From Agapetus fuscipes (Eukaryota > Arthropoda > Insecta > Trichoptera > Glossosomatidae): a DNA stretch of 64,000 nucleotides. Positions 9,721-24,200 of this stretch are shown here, one piece after another. The stretch spans positions 8,747,001 to 8,811,000 of the forward strand of contig OX637332.1 in NCBI GenBank assembly GCA_951799405.1, read 5' to 3'. The notes beneath the pieces were generated by a model. It ran no database searches, was not told the DNA's origin, and was given only the letters and a program-made list of their open reading frames with translations. Made by a program: the position numbers and the translations under genes. Each line of letters begins with the position of its first letter. The first letter of the stretch is position 1.

Positions 9721-11144
9721 CAAAGAAATACATATGAATTAGTCATTTAAACTTTTTAAAAAGCAGATTTCAAAGGCGGAGATAAGGAGTTTCGTTGCGC
9801 TTTCTTGATGTATTTTACTCTCACGTACCATAATAAAAAACTTAATGAATACTCAATAATCGGTATTAATCACAACGCTTTTGTAATCGATAAAACGTTT
9901 TTATCACGGATGTTCCAAAACCAGTTCATAATTTGAAATTCGAATTTTTCTCTTCGCGCGCGTATTGGTTTGACGTTTAAAATGCAGTATTGCCATAGTC
10001 AATATATTGTATTCCTTATATTTTGTTGCCAGGTTCAACAATTTAGTCGGTAGGTATTTCACCATATTTGCTTAGTGACCCGCCCAGCCGGCAGGGAAGC
10101 GATCGAAATGCCGATTATTTTTTTATAAGTAATATTTTGACATGTGTACACTTTACTTGTTGCTCGAGAAAATAAAATGATTTCATAAATTCGTGTTCCG
10201 ACGAATATTTTAACATGTGATTGACGAGACCAGTGTGGTATAAGTAAAATAAATTGTCCGACACATCATGTGTTGATTTTGATTGAAACTGACGCAAACC
10301 AAAGTGGTTTTCACTTAGAGTTTACTAGTTTTTTGTCCATATTGCGTATCTCTACGTGGGATTAACATTGCTTATTTAAGTCTCTAATGCATTCGTTTCT
10401 TTATTTTATCACACAATTCGTGTGTGGCGTGTGTCGGTTTATGTAAAATCATGCATCAATCCATTATATGCCTCGATTTCGCTGTGCCACATTGACTACA
10501 AACGTTGGACTCAATTACCAAGTAAGACTACGAACCAATCAATTAATGTCTTCTGTTTTAACATTCCATGAATGATGATAAGTAGAGTATCAGTCAGACT
10601 GGCTGTAGTTTCTTATTAACTGTATTTGATCAATCAATAAATATTCCTTGTGTGAAACACTGTTTGGCTGTAGGTACTTGAAAAAATATTTGAGTTGGTA
10701 CTTATTGAAATCTATCTCAGCATATTTTAGTAAATCATTACTGTAGCAATCACTCTATTGCCGTTTTACTACAGGTGGCTAGAACCATTGCAATTGCCTT
10801 AAATCCTTCTTTCAATTATTCCATATCCATCACATTTTTCATACATTACCTTATTTTAAAACCATTTTGTGGACTCGAGACAATTTCCGGTTTTCCTGCC
10901 GGGTCGCTAGGGAAAAGGAAAACTAATATTTTGTAATCGGGTGCTAAGAACCTACTTAAGTAGCTAAGAGCTGTAATTTTTGACTGCCAAAAAAAAAATT
11001 TAAGAATATTTTCATTCCCACCTCAAGATTATTTTTTCAGTTTAACATCCATCCTCAATGGCAGTTTTTGCATAGGGCCTGTGAGATACTTATTTAAGAA
11101 ATTGCTTATTATGTCTGAAGTAAAAAGTCTTTGATTTTTTACAG
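9721..11144. promoter_or_regulatory. Upstream region of PLC gamma, including 5' intron
   Basis: No coding sequence seen. A more CpG-rich patch near 9950-10110 (CTCTTCGCGCGCGTATTGG, an inverted CCAAT, and CGCCCAGCCGGCAGGG) is a possible promoter or first exon. The segment at 10893-10935 resembles the 'GGGTTGCTAGGGAAAAGG' repeat seen elsewhere in the window. A polypyrimidine tract and ACAG at 11141-11144 show that the start-codon exon is preceded by an intron, so a non-coding first exon lies somewhere upstream. Confidence 0.4.
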
Positions 11145-11161
11145 GTGTTCAAATTGAAAAA

Positions 11162-14100
11162 ATGGCGTCCAATTCTTTGATGGAAGGCTTCAACTCCACA
11201 CTCATGCACGAGATGGAACATTTGATATCTCAGTTAGAAACGGGAACTCTTATTACAAAATTCTTTCCACGGAAAAGGCCAGAGCGCAGGATCCTGACTA
11301 TTCGTCGGGAGACCCATCAGATAATGTGGTCGCGGAAAGAAATGGCCCAAAACAAGAATTCACATGAGGGATGCCTCGAGCTAAGAGATGTGAAGGAAAT
11401 AAGGATCGGGAAGACTTCAAAGGATTTTGAACGTTGGCCTGAAGAAGCCAAAAGGGTGGATAATCTCAGATGTTTTGTTATATTTTATGGATCTGACTTC
11501 AAATTGAGGACACTTTCTGTAGCAGGTAAATATTACAGTATTCTTTAATTATCATTAGCATTATTCTTATATTTATTCATTTTCTTTCATGATTCTTCTA
11601 AATCTAAATCTAAATCTAAGCTGCAAATATATGTATCATTTGAAATTCATATTAAATGCATTCCCACAAGCAGACATGCATAATTTCGCGCTTACACATG
11701 CTGCATGTGGACCTACAATATAAAAACCCCAATCTCAAATGAACATAAGCCCTGCAACTCTTGCCGACCTTCCCTGAAGCAGGGGTGACATTGGCAAAGT
11801 GAACCATTTTCTACAGTATGGGTGGTCAGCCGCATACCAACCTATCAGTCAAGGAGTACAAGCAATTAATACAATCAAATATATAAAACAAATAAATTCT
11901 AAGCAATTAAACAGTAAAAAATTAAAAAAACTACAACACATATTTTTTAAATTTAAAAGCCTCAGCTTTAACCGCCAGCATTACAGATCAACCGCCATTT
12001 CTTTCGATCCTTGCATACTTCTTTCATTTCATCCAGAGCCATAACCTTTTTCACACAAGCTCTCCATTTATTATGCCTCTGGATATCCCATTCATTCGCT
12101 ATTTCGAAAATTTGGTCCATCCATACCTTTCTCGGTCTTCCTCTTCCACGACATCCATCTTAATTTTGTGAAATTAATATGACCCCCCATACTGTAAAAA
12201 ATGGTTCACTTTGCCAATGTCACCCCTGTGTCAGGGAAGGTCGACAAAAGTTGTAGGGCTATGTTCATTTGAGGTTTGGATTTTATTTGTAAGTACACAT
12301 TCATCATTTGTAAGCGCGAACTATATGTGTTTGTTTGTGGGCATACATTTGAGAGCTTTAAATTAATATATCCTTGAAACTTAGATTATTGATAGATTAT
12401 AGAATATACCCACTGATTTATTTCTTTATATTTATTTATGATTTATTTGTAAGGGTCTGTTGTTTTTTTTATATACTTAAATGTTTTTTTTGTTACTTGA
12501 ACAATTTTTTATTTATTTGAACAAATATTACATATCATTTTTATTTTACAATGTTATTAATTATTTGTATCCCTTGACTTATAAGTTGGTATGAGGCTGA
12601 ACACCCATGCTGTAAAAAATGGTTCACTTTGCCAATGTCACCCCTATTTCAGGGATTGTCAACAAAAGTTATAAGGCTTATATTCATTTGAAGTTTGTTT
12701 TTTAATTATAAGGACACATGCAGCATTTGTAAGCGAGAAATTACACGTGTCTTATGGTAGACATGCATTTAATATGAATTTAAAATTAATATAATATGTC
12801 TTTGCAACTTAGATTATAGATCATCAGCTCACCAACATTTACTCCTGGATATAAGCCTCCTCTGTCTGCTTCATCATCTCTGTATCGTGGAAAATATCTA
12901 CATATATGATTTATTTATTTTTATTTTCTACATGATAAAAGAGCGCTGTTTTTGTGTGTCACACCTCAAGGGCCCTCCCAATCAATACTGAAGTCTCTTT
13001 GATATTATGTCCCCATCATAGTGCATCCTGGGTTTTATATTAAAGCTCCAACAGATGTTTCTCCTTTTATAAACAGAGCTATCTGATCTTTTGAATACAT
13101 GAATAAATCTTAATCTCAGACAATTTTATTTTTTCAACAGAGAGCGTCCTATGTGTTTGTCAACTGAAATAGCTTTTTGTATAGAATTAAAAAGATGATC
13201 TTATAAGCCCTATTGTAGAGAAGATCAGGTATTGACAACACAAATAATTAGTTTTATTTATAACTTTCTTTATTTTGTAATATCTTAATACATATTTATA
13301 TGAATTAAGGGGGATATAAAGTAGGGCGAGAAGAAAAAATCAAAGTATTTTAGGTTAAATAACTTTCTTTCTGACTTTCTATCCAACCTTTTTAAGAGCA
13401 GTCTAGAAGTAGTGTAAATATTTACTAAAAATATGACTTTTAGGTGACTTTGAAACCGTAACATATTCATCAGATTCCTTTTTACACACACATGATAAAC
13501 AATAAAATCCATTATAAATAAAACATTCATTTTGCTCATTCTGTTCTGCAGGGACTGAGACGAATAGTTTACGGATGGAATAGTTAAAAAGAATATTTAC
13601 ATTTTGTTTTCAGCATTGTCGGAGAAGGAATGCGAGAATTGGATTCGAGGCATGCATCACTTGATGGAAGACACAATGTCTGCCCCGTATCCCGTGCAAA
13701 TAGAGAGATGGCTCAGAAGGGAGTTCTATGCAATGGAGAATCTTCGAGAAATGTAATAAAAAAATGCTTTAAAAATTGTGAACTGTTTACAGAACTAGAG
13801 ATCATAGCCTATAAGTGAATTTGAGCTTATTTTTATTTCCTGTTTTTGACTGTTTTTATTTTTGTATTTTATGTCATTAATTGTAACACCTGTTGCCTTA
13901 ACTGTTTAATTATTCTCCTTCTTCTTGTGTCTCTTGATGATTGATGAAGAAGTGAAGAATGATGATCATTATGATGATTTTCATCTTTTATACTTCGGAA
14001 TCACAGAGAGATCTTAACCTTTTACAGTGTTTTAACTGAAAACTTGCAGTATGTACTCTAGCAGCGTGTTTCAATCTATAAAATGCAAATTTAGTTATGC

Positions 14101-17100
14101 TTCAATTTGCAGTTTTATTTTTGGCACTGGCATCTCTTTCTTTGTAGCCCTGATTGAGCTCTTAAAATAATTCTTACTGTAGGTAATCCATGTGTATTTG
14201 TGAAACAGCTTTTATAGTAGAATTCACATTTATCTTTGCAGTATATACCCCATGGATTGGTTTCAGCAATCTCCTGTACCTCACTCTCCACTGTATTCTA
14301 TCCTCCTTATCCCTCTTCAACTCGGCATACAAGGCGCAGTTCACATCCTCACATACTTGTTGCAAATACTCCCTATGGAGGCGACCTTTGAAGTTTGTCT
14401 CCTCAACCATCCCCTCTTTCATATTACGTGGGAGACTTACGTGAACTTCTATTTAACTAAAATTTCCCTAGTCTTTTTGGTCATTTATATACCTTTGTTA
14501 GTGAAAAAAACCTGTCTTCTAGGTATTTTTCTACACTTATGTGTTTTTTAAATTTATTTATTTATTGTATTAATTGCTTGTACTCCTTGACTGATAGGTT
14601 GGTATGCGGCTGACCACCCATACTGTAAAAAATGGTTCACTTTGCCAATGTCACCCCTGCTTCAGGGAAGGTCGGCAAGAGTTGCAGGGCTTATGTTCAT
14701 TTGAAATTGGGGTTTTTATATTGTAGGTCCACATGCAGCATGTGTAAGCGCGAAATTATGTATGTCTGCTTGTGGGAATGCATTTAATATGAATCTCAAA
14801 TGATACATATCTTTGCCGCTTAGATTTAGATTTAGATTTGAAATACATTCATAATACATTGTTTTTTCCTTAAATTTATTACTTTATTTGATTATATTTT
14901 TGTAACACTATACCTCACCAAAAGGAGACTAAGCTTTTGTATGTGGTGAGGAGGGTTATGTTATGATTGCTTAATTTGCTAATAATTTTTGCTGCGTTGG
15001 ATTTTAAATCAGTTTAGTTCTATCGATATGTTTTTTTTCTTTCTGCTTAGTCTGATCATTTTTTTGTCTAGCTTGTCTTGCTGCTTTTCTGAATGCGTAA
15101 CCTTTTTCAAGCTGCGTACATGTTTCTCTTCGAGATTGGAAATTATTAAAATGAATTTTCTCTGGATCTGGAACTAAATAGATCCCAAGTAAATGGATTT
15201 TTGGAAAGGCTAACAAAGGCGGCCATCTCGGGATCATACCACATTTGATTGCGAAGATCTGAGAGCCAAGACACCTCTAGGCATGCCATGTAGAGGAATG
15301 GAGATAGAGGAATGGAGAGAATGGAGAGAGGAATAGAGGAATGGAGAACCAACTTGATGATTGCCGAAGATACTACCCTAGTAGCGGCAACGGAGACCTT
15401 TCTCGATGACTCGGTCCTTGATGCTGAATTAGTACATAATACTTGGTCTATACTAAGGCGAGATCGTGAATCGGGAAAAAAGGGAGGAGGCGTGATTCTC
15501 TGCACCAAGACTTCATTTCAAATTGAAAGACTACTCGAATACGAAACTAAGGATGTGGAAGATTTGTGGGCCAAATGCTGCGTTGACGGTCATAGCATTT
15601 TCATCTGTGTAGTATACCTGCCACCTAGAACTCCCGATGAGGCATACGAGGCGTGGTTTGAATCAGTCGAAAGAGTATGTTCAAAGCATGGGAGTTGTAG
15701 AACTATAATTCTCGGTGATTTAAATTTATATAGTGCCAGTGAAAACATCAAAAACCATTTTAATTGCTTCTTATCTCTGTGTGATCTAAAACAATTTAAT
15801 GATGTACATAATAAAAACGATCGTTTATTAGATGTGGTGATGACGAGTCCAACTCTGAGTGATGCATTGTGTGTGCGTTCATCTGAGCTGGGAGAGGAAC
15901 TGGTGAGAATCGACGGCCACCACCCGCCCTTACATATCTCTGTTAAATACAACTTCACAAATAAGGCTGTCACCATGTTACCTTCCAACATCAACCATCT
16001 ATTGGATTGGAACTTTGCCAAAGCCGATTTTATTAAACTTTATTATTACGTCAGGGAAATTGAATGGAATACCTTATTCCACACTACTGATGTAAATACA
16101 GCTGTAGAAATATTCTGTAATCTTAATTATCATGCTTTTAACGAATGTATTCCAAAAAAAATACGTAACACATCTAATAGCCGAACCTATCCTACATACT
16201 TTACGCGCACAATTATTAAAGATATAGCTTTCAAAGCCAATTGTCACCGCAAATGGAAACGAACTGGCAATATTAACTCGCGTAACAAATTTCGGGAACT
16301 ACGGACTAAGATAAAACTTGATATACGGGGTGCGCATAGGGACAATATGTATAAACTATCTGGTGATCTAGCTGAGAACCCCAAAAACTTCTGGCATCAC
16401 ATAGATCTACTGCGCAACCGAGGAGGAATCAAAACTAAGGTTACTCACGGAGGCATCGAATTTGATGGAGCAAATGCGGCTTCTGCGTTTGCAAATCACT
16501 TCGAGTCCGTGTTTTTGCCTGAAGCTCCTATACTGGACTATAATACAACCAATGCTGACAGACCTGCTGATAGCCGCCTTGTTAATGTTCTAAACATTAG
16601 TGAGTCTGATGTGAAAAGAGCTGTGAAAAAGCTCAAGCCTGGTATCTCCCCCGGACCTGATGCCATACCTGCGTTCTATGTGAAAGGGTGTCTGGATTTA
16701 TTGCTTCCAGCAATCCTCCACATTTTTAATATTATAATTAACACGGGTATTTATCCAAATATTTGGAAATGCTCTAGAGTGATACCTGTTCATAAAGCTG
16801 GTCCAAAAGAAAATGTCGAAAATTATAGACCTATTGCCATACTATCAACGCTCCCAAAAATCTTTGAAACGATTATCCATGATAAGTTGCTACCCCAATG
16901 TCAACCTTTTTTATCCATCGCACAACATGCATTCTTGCCACGCAGATCAGTCACAACCAACCTTGGTGTACTGGTTGATCTTTTGGCACGGCAATTGGAT
17001 GGAAAGAGGCAAGTTGACGTGGCATATCTCGATTTCCAAAAGGCTTTTGACAGCGTTGACAATGATGTACTACTTCAGAAGCTAGCCTCAATGGGATTCG

Positions 17101-18257
17101 TCCCCAAATTGATGAAACTCTTCTGCTCATACCTATGTAATCGAACACAATACGTACAATATGGCCCGTATGTGTCACCCAAATACACGACCCGCTCAGG
17201 CATTAGTCAAGGGTCCAACTTAGGACCTTTTTTGTTTATAATATTTATTAATGATCTACCTAATGTAGTAGAGAGGGCGAAAGTTTTAATTTTTGCGGAT
17301 GACATTAAACTTTCTCTGACTGTCAACAATCACATGGATGCGATTGCTCTACAGAACGACATAACTTCAGTCAACGACTGGAGCATACAGAATAAGTTGT
17401 TATTTAATATTAAAAAGTGCCAAGTCATGTCCTTCACTAGAGCAAAATGCCCTTTTATCCATGAATATCATATTGCCAATGAACTTGTAACTCGCGTAGG
17501 TACCGTTAGGGACTTGGGCGTTATCTTTGACATCCAACTTAACTTTCATACCCAAGTCAATAATGTAAGGGACAAAGCCTACCAGAGGTTGGGGTTTGTC
17601 ATGCGTAATACTCAAATGATGTCGGCCATGGCCATTAGGACATTATACACTGCACTGGTACGAAGTGTCCTTGAAACTAATGCAGTAATCTGGGCTCCTC
17701 ATGAGAGTAAATATATTCTTATGCTAGAGCAGGTACAAAAAATGTTTTTAAGAAAGTATTACAAATCAGTCTATGGATATTATCCCTACCTATATCCCAC
17801 TGCATTCTTACAGGGACACCTCGGATTTGACTCCTTACTCCTGAGAAGGCAACTGGCACTTGCGAGATTCATCCTCAAACTTCTTAGGAGTGAGGTTGAT
17901 TGTGTAGTGTTGAGTGACCGCTTCTTGACGCTCTATGTACCTGACTCATTTATCAGAGCCAGGTCACATAGGCTTTTTAATGTCACCGCGAGCCGAACCA
18001 ATATTCTTCGCAATTCATTTGTTTCGCGAGCGCAAACGCTCATAAACGAATTGATGTCGTCCTCACCACATCTGGATATATTTAATACTAGAATGAATGG
18101 ACTGATGTGTGAATGGAAGGTTCTGCTAGAAAGACGAATGTTAGAATAATGCACTTATATTGTTTTGATTTCTTTTGCATAAAATATTGTTTATTTTTAT
18201 AATACTTGTATTGCATTATAACTTTATGGTATCAACTGTCATGTTATATTGTTTCAA

Positions 18258-18288
<31 letters not shown>

Positions 18289-21200
18289 ATGTAGTAAATC
18301 GAACATACATATTGGGAGGAAATGGGAACGTTGTCATGACGAAAGGATCCTTAACCAACCAGAGACAGGTCGTAAGTTCTGTGACTCCCATCTCATCTGT
18401 GCGACAGGCTTGAGTTTGGGTCTTGATTTTTTTAAAGTAAAGACCTGACTCGGTGACACCGTGGATTGCTCAGTTATTTAAAAAATAAGTCATAACTTAA
18501 TAAGTTATTGATTTTTAAGATGGAACTACTTAAGCTTGAACATGCACTTTACCTTCTTTTTGCATTTAGTTTTTTTTTTTTTTTTTAATAATAAGGCTTT
18601 TTTTTTGTTTTTTTGTAAGTTTGTCTAAATGTAGAAATAATATGGGATTGAAGTAAATTTAATGAAAACATAAATATATCCCTCCATTGCGCTTGTTTAG
18701 TTGTCTTTGCAAAGCTGTAATGATTTGATTGTATGGTCTATGTTGAATATTATTTTTGTAGGGTGGCGTTGAAGGAACTGAAAAGCTTTGTCCCCAAAAT
18801 CAACAGCAAAGTTTCTACCAGCAAACTGAGAGATCTATTCCAAGATGTGGACACTAGGAAGAGGGGAGAAATAGGATTTGATGATTTCACTGCATTCTAT
18901 CAAAAACTGATATTTGATGAAAATGTGAGTTTGTTGAATTTTTACTTTGGCCTGTTTTAATAGCCATACCCCTTATATAAACCATTGGGTAGTTTACCCA
19001 TCATTGCATGAATAGAAAAAAAAATGAAAACTGAATCACACACTAAGGTTTCGGGTGTATCTTTCTAGCATTTTTCTATTTACGCTATGGTGGGGAATTT
19101 TTGTGATTTGTTATGCTAGGAGAACTGATTTATGTTAGCTTTGGTTATAGAAATTATGTTGCAGTATTTTGAAGTATTGAAAGTTAGTCTATCTTCTGCT
19201 TCCTCTAGTGTCTACTGTCTCTAGTCAGTGGTTTTAAAATGCTAAAACAGGCTTTTTATAGATAGAACTGTACAGCAAAAAACCTTTATATATTGATTGA
19301 AGTTACCTTTTTAACTGGATACTGACTATTTTATTAGAATTATTGATAATCTCCGACATAATTTACTTGGAGTATAATTTTTTTATACACAATTTTTAAT
19401 ATATTTTACTATGATTTCAGAATGTTCACGATGTCTTTGATAAGCACACTTCGTATTCCAGCAATGGCAAGACTGTCACTCTCAGGGAGTTTCAAAACTT
19501 TCTTGTCAGAGAACAAAAAGACCCCGTGGGCAATAACGAAGCACAAGTTTCATCTTTTATCCGGGAATACTTGAATGACCCTCAAAGAGATGTTCAGAAT
19601 CCATACTTCACCCTATCAGAGGTTGGTTTCTATGTATCATTTAGGAAAAGTTTGATTTCATTTATAACAACCTTATTGACTTATTACCCCCACTCTAACT
19701 GAAAGTGGTTGGTGTGAGGCGGCCCCCTTACCTGTAAAAATAAATAGGTCCCGAATCACCGAATCGGCCAAGAACCGGCCGTGAAAGCTTCAATGTACAA
19801 ACAACCTTATTCTTTGTCAATTGTCTTGTACATAAAAATGAGAGAATCATGGATTTCGAATGGAAGGATTTTCTTCTCTGAGATTGATTGATTTTGTATA
19901 TTTTTTCTTGCAGTTCATCGAGTTGCTCTTTTCCAAACAAAATACAATATGGGATGACAAGAATGACGTTGTTACACAGGACATGACAAGACCTTTGTCG
20001 CATTATTGGATAGCATCTTCTCATAATACGTAAGTAACCTCAATAGACTGAGTATTATGTTAGAGACTGGAGACATTTTTAGAATTAATGCTACTTGTTT
20101 GATGAATGTTGAAATGTGTATAAATTTACATCTTGTTTCAGTTATTTGACAGGTGACCAGTTTTCTAGTGAGTCTTCAGTAGAGGCCTATGTAAGATGTC
20201 TTAGAGCTGGATGTCGCTGTATAGAATTAGATTGCTGGGACGGACCAGACGGAACTCCATTCATATACCACGGGCACACTCTCACAACCAAAATTAAATT
20301 ACTAGACGTCTTGAAAACCATCAAGGAGCATGCCTTTGTCACTTCAGAATATCCACTCATTCTTTCCATAGAAGATAACTGCTCCCTTCCACAGCAAAGA
20401 AAAATGGCTGCAATTTTGCAAGAAGTGTTTGGAGAGCTTCTGTTGACGCAACCGTTTGAAAAGAATGAGACTCAGCTACCTTCTCCACAGCAATTACAAA
20501 GGAGGATTGTTTTGAAACATAAAAAGCTACCTGAAGGAGCTGATGAGAGTTCATTTTCACTACGACAAGACGAAGGTCGAGATCTAGACTTGAGGACATC
20601 AGTCAAAAACGGGGTTTTGTTCCTGGAAGATCCAGTTGACAAGGAATGGTCTCCGCACTTGTTTGTTTTGTCTGAGAATAAATTATTTTATACTGATAAT
20701 TATGTGGTGCAAGGGGATGCAGAAGCAGACAGTGATAATGAAAGTGAAAGAGACCGGATGAACGGTGACATTCCACAAGATGAACTTCATTTTGGTGAGT
20801 GCTGGTTTCATGGAAAGCTAGCTGGGAACCGGCAGGAAGCTGAAGAACTTCTTCGGGCGCATGCACATCTTGGAGATGGAACCTTTCTTGTGAGAGAGAG
20901 TGTGACCTTCGTAGGGGATTATTGTCTGTCCTTTTGGAGGCAAGGAAAGGTCAACCATTGCAGAATCAAGTTGAAACAGGACAAAGGCATCACCAAGTAT
21001 TACCTCATTGAGTCCATCTGCTTTGATAGTCTCTACAGCCTGATAACACACTACAGGCAGCATCCACTAAGAAGTCAGGTCAGTAATGGATTTCCTCGCT
21101 CCATTCCGATGTATTCAATCCTATGTTTGCTTGATTTACATCCATTTACCATAAGCATCATCAGCAGTGATCATCTCTGCTTGAAAAATACAGCAATATA

Positions 21201-24200
21201 AACTAGGAATAGAAATGTTTCTGTTGTTTTCACAGTCACAATCAATCTAGTATAGTTCAATGTATTCACAGCACCATATACTTACAGGAATTCTTGATAA
21301 GTCTCCAAGAGCCTGTTCCGCAGCCCAACAAGCATGAGGGCAAGGAATGGTTCCATCCTCAAGCCACCAGAACCCAGGCAGAACAGCTTCTCAGGACTGT
21401 ACCCTCAGATGGCGCCTTCCTAGTGAGGCCCAGTGATAGAGATAGCGGATCCTTTGCCATCTCGTTCAGGTATTTGTGCATCACAGATTCTCTTCTAGTC
21501 TCATTCTCTTTGTCATTTCAACAACAGTTTAATAACTGGAAATTAAACCAAAAGAATGAGGTCCCCACATTTGACACAGACAAAATGTTGAATGTTCACA
21601 TTGTTGTGTTACTAGGGCGAAAGATAACTAATATTTCGTGATTGGTTGCTAAGGATCTTAGTTATGTTTAAAACATTTTCTCAACGTTTGCCCACCAAGA
21701 AAAACCCAATTTCGGCAATTACTTTAGTATATCTCTTATCTAAATCTAAGCTGCAAAGATATGTATCATTTGAGATTCATATTAAATGCATTCCCACAAG
21801 CAGACACGCATAATTTCACGCTCAAACATGCTGCATGTGGACCTACAATATAAAAAAACCCAATCTCAAATGAACATAAGCCCTGCAACTCTTGCCGACC
21901 TTCCCTGAAACAGGGGTGACATTTCTTCCCTGAAACAGGGAGGGACTCATTCTCCTTGTTCTCTCTCCATCCTAAATAAGACAATAAGAAATACATTTTC
22001 AATGTAGATTGATTGATTTATGTTGATATTTCAAGTAGAGGCATTTTACTAGACACATTTTTAAGTAGTCACAATGAAAATGTAGATTGATATTTCAAGT
22101 AGACGCATTTAAGGTAGACACATATTTCAACACAAAAAATATTTTTTGTAATGTTTGCAAAGATTCTTCTTACTTGCTCAAGATCTTCCATCCACGATTT
22201 ACAAGACATCTCAATATTGATGTGATATTGTTGGGTTTTAGAGCTGAGAAAGAAATAAAGCACTGCCGCATCAAGTTGGAGGGAAGGCTGTACACCATTG
22301 GAACTGTTAAATTTGAGAGCCTTGTGGAGTTGGTGACTTATTATGAGAAGCATCCGTTGTACAGAAAACTCAAGCTGTCACATCCTGTCAGTGTGGATGC
22401 CATCAAAAGGATCGGAGTGGTGAGTAAATACATGAATATTCAATAAATTAATGATACAACAGACGATTTTCAAATTGTATGTATAATAAAAAAATATGTA
22501 GAATAGTTGTATTGAGTAAATGTATTACATGTAAATTCTGCTTTAATTTCTTAATCAATTTAACGTTAATTGTATCAATGTTTTCAAACTGCTTATAGGA
22601 ACCGGATGACAATTCTGTTTACGGAACACCTGGTTATATGGATCCCAGTTCATTCACATCAAAGGTATTTATACAATTTTTGAGAAATATATGTAAACTC
22701 TAGTTACAGCTGATGGCTTGTGTTATAATGCTTTCATTCTAAATCATAGTCATCATATCACTATACGCAGAAGAAGCGCTTTGCAGACAAGGGCGAAAAG
22801 TCTGGATGTTTCAGTTCCATTAGATCATAAAAACAGATCCCAGAAAGCAGCTCTGCAGTATAAACAACAGAATGTTCCGTCAACGCAAGTTATTCACAAT
22901 ATTGTAACGAAAAAAAAAAAAAAGAAGCAATTAACTAGGTCATGACCTGGGAGGAGAATTTCAAACTTGGTTTATTGTTTTCTTGGTTTTGTTTTTAGGT
23001 AATGGTGAAAGCGTTGTATGACTACAAAGCCCGACAAGACGATGAGTTGTCCTTCTGCAAGCACGCTATCATAATGAATGTTCACAAACCAGATGTGGGT
23101 TGGTGGAGAGGGGATTACGGAGGCAAGAGGCATCAGTGGTTTCCGGCAAACTATGTTCAAGAGATACAGCACAGCGAAAACAATAATGTACGTAGAAAGA
23201 TATACAAGGAGGTTTTAGCACTACTAGCGCCCTGGGCAAGATTTCTAAGACGCCCCCTATCTACCATTCAAATCCATACAAAAAACATATAAAGGGGCGT
23301 ATAAAAGGAGCCTGCGGCGCCCTATTATACATGGCACCCTGGGCAGTTGCCCAACCGCGCCCTACCCTAGCGCTGGCCCTGAAGATATACGTCTGTAGAA
23401 AGTTGTTGTCAAGAGTCTTTTAACTTGTATTACATTTAATATATTTGTAATCTAAATCTAAATCTAAATCTAAGCTGCAAAGATATGTATCATTTGAGAT
23501 TCATATTAAATGCATTCCCACAAGCAGACATGCATAATTTCGCGCTTACACATGCTGCATGTGGACCTACAATATAAAAACCCCAATCTCAAATGAACAT
23601 AAGCCCTGCAACTCTTGCCGACCTTCCCTGAAGCAGGGGTGACATTGGCAAAGTGAACCATTTTTTACAGTATGGGTGGTCAGCCGCATACCAACCTATC
23701 AATCAATAATGCCAATTATAAATTGAAATAACAGCTTTTGATGTAATTTAACTGTTCTGAATAATTGAACTGGTCCGTAGGCTACGCTTTTTAACGCTTC
23801 TGTTCATGACAATGTTTGTTTCTTCTTATTTGAAATCCATATCGACATTAAATCTGTAGGAGTATATGATATTTGTTGTGTTGAAAACTTTGTGCTCTTT
23901 TACCAAAGACCTGTCATCAAAGGTCCATCCAACCTTACAGCAACTGGATCTTGCTTGCGACTTGGAGCTTTCTATAACATTTACCAAATAAATCATCTCA
24001 ATTTTTATTGATGGCCACTTTTTGTGTTTTCAGGGAGAACGTGATGCATTACAGAAAGGCAGTGTGGATGTCAGTGGAGCGTTGGTAGAGCTTGTGTTTG
24101 GAGGCTTGGGCAGTGGCGCCGCTCAGTGGGTGGTTCGAATTCAGGGGCCCAACATGGCAGCACCATTTGACATGGCCGCCCCTACTCGAGATGTGGCCCT

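Noticed and set aside
13285..13539. Coding exon on the minus strand in PLC gamma intron 1
   Set aside because: No domain, no splice context and low-complexity AT-driven composition.
15146..15508. Minus-strand 120-codon frame overlapping the LINE 5' junction
   Set aside because: No family similarity recognised, and it overlaps the better supported LINE frame.
18252..18290. Stand-alone AAAT microsatellite
   Set aside because: It is the 3' tail of the CR1/Jockey-group LINE.
22718..22945. Extra PLC gamma exon before the SH3 exon
   Set aside because: The frame ends in a poly-Lys A-run and shows no family similarity. The flanking exons 22599-22664 and 22999-23187 join in phase without it.
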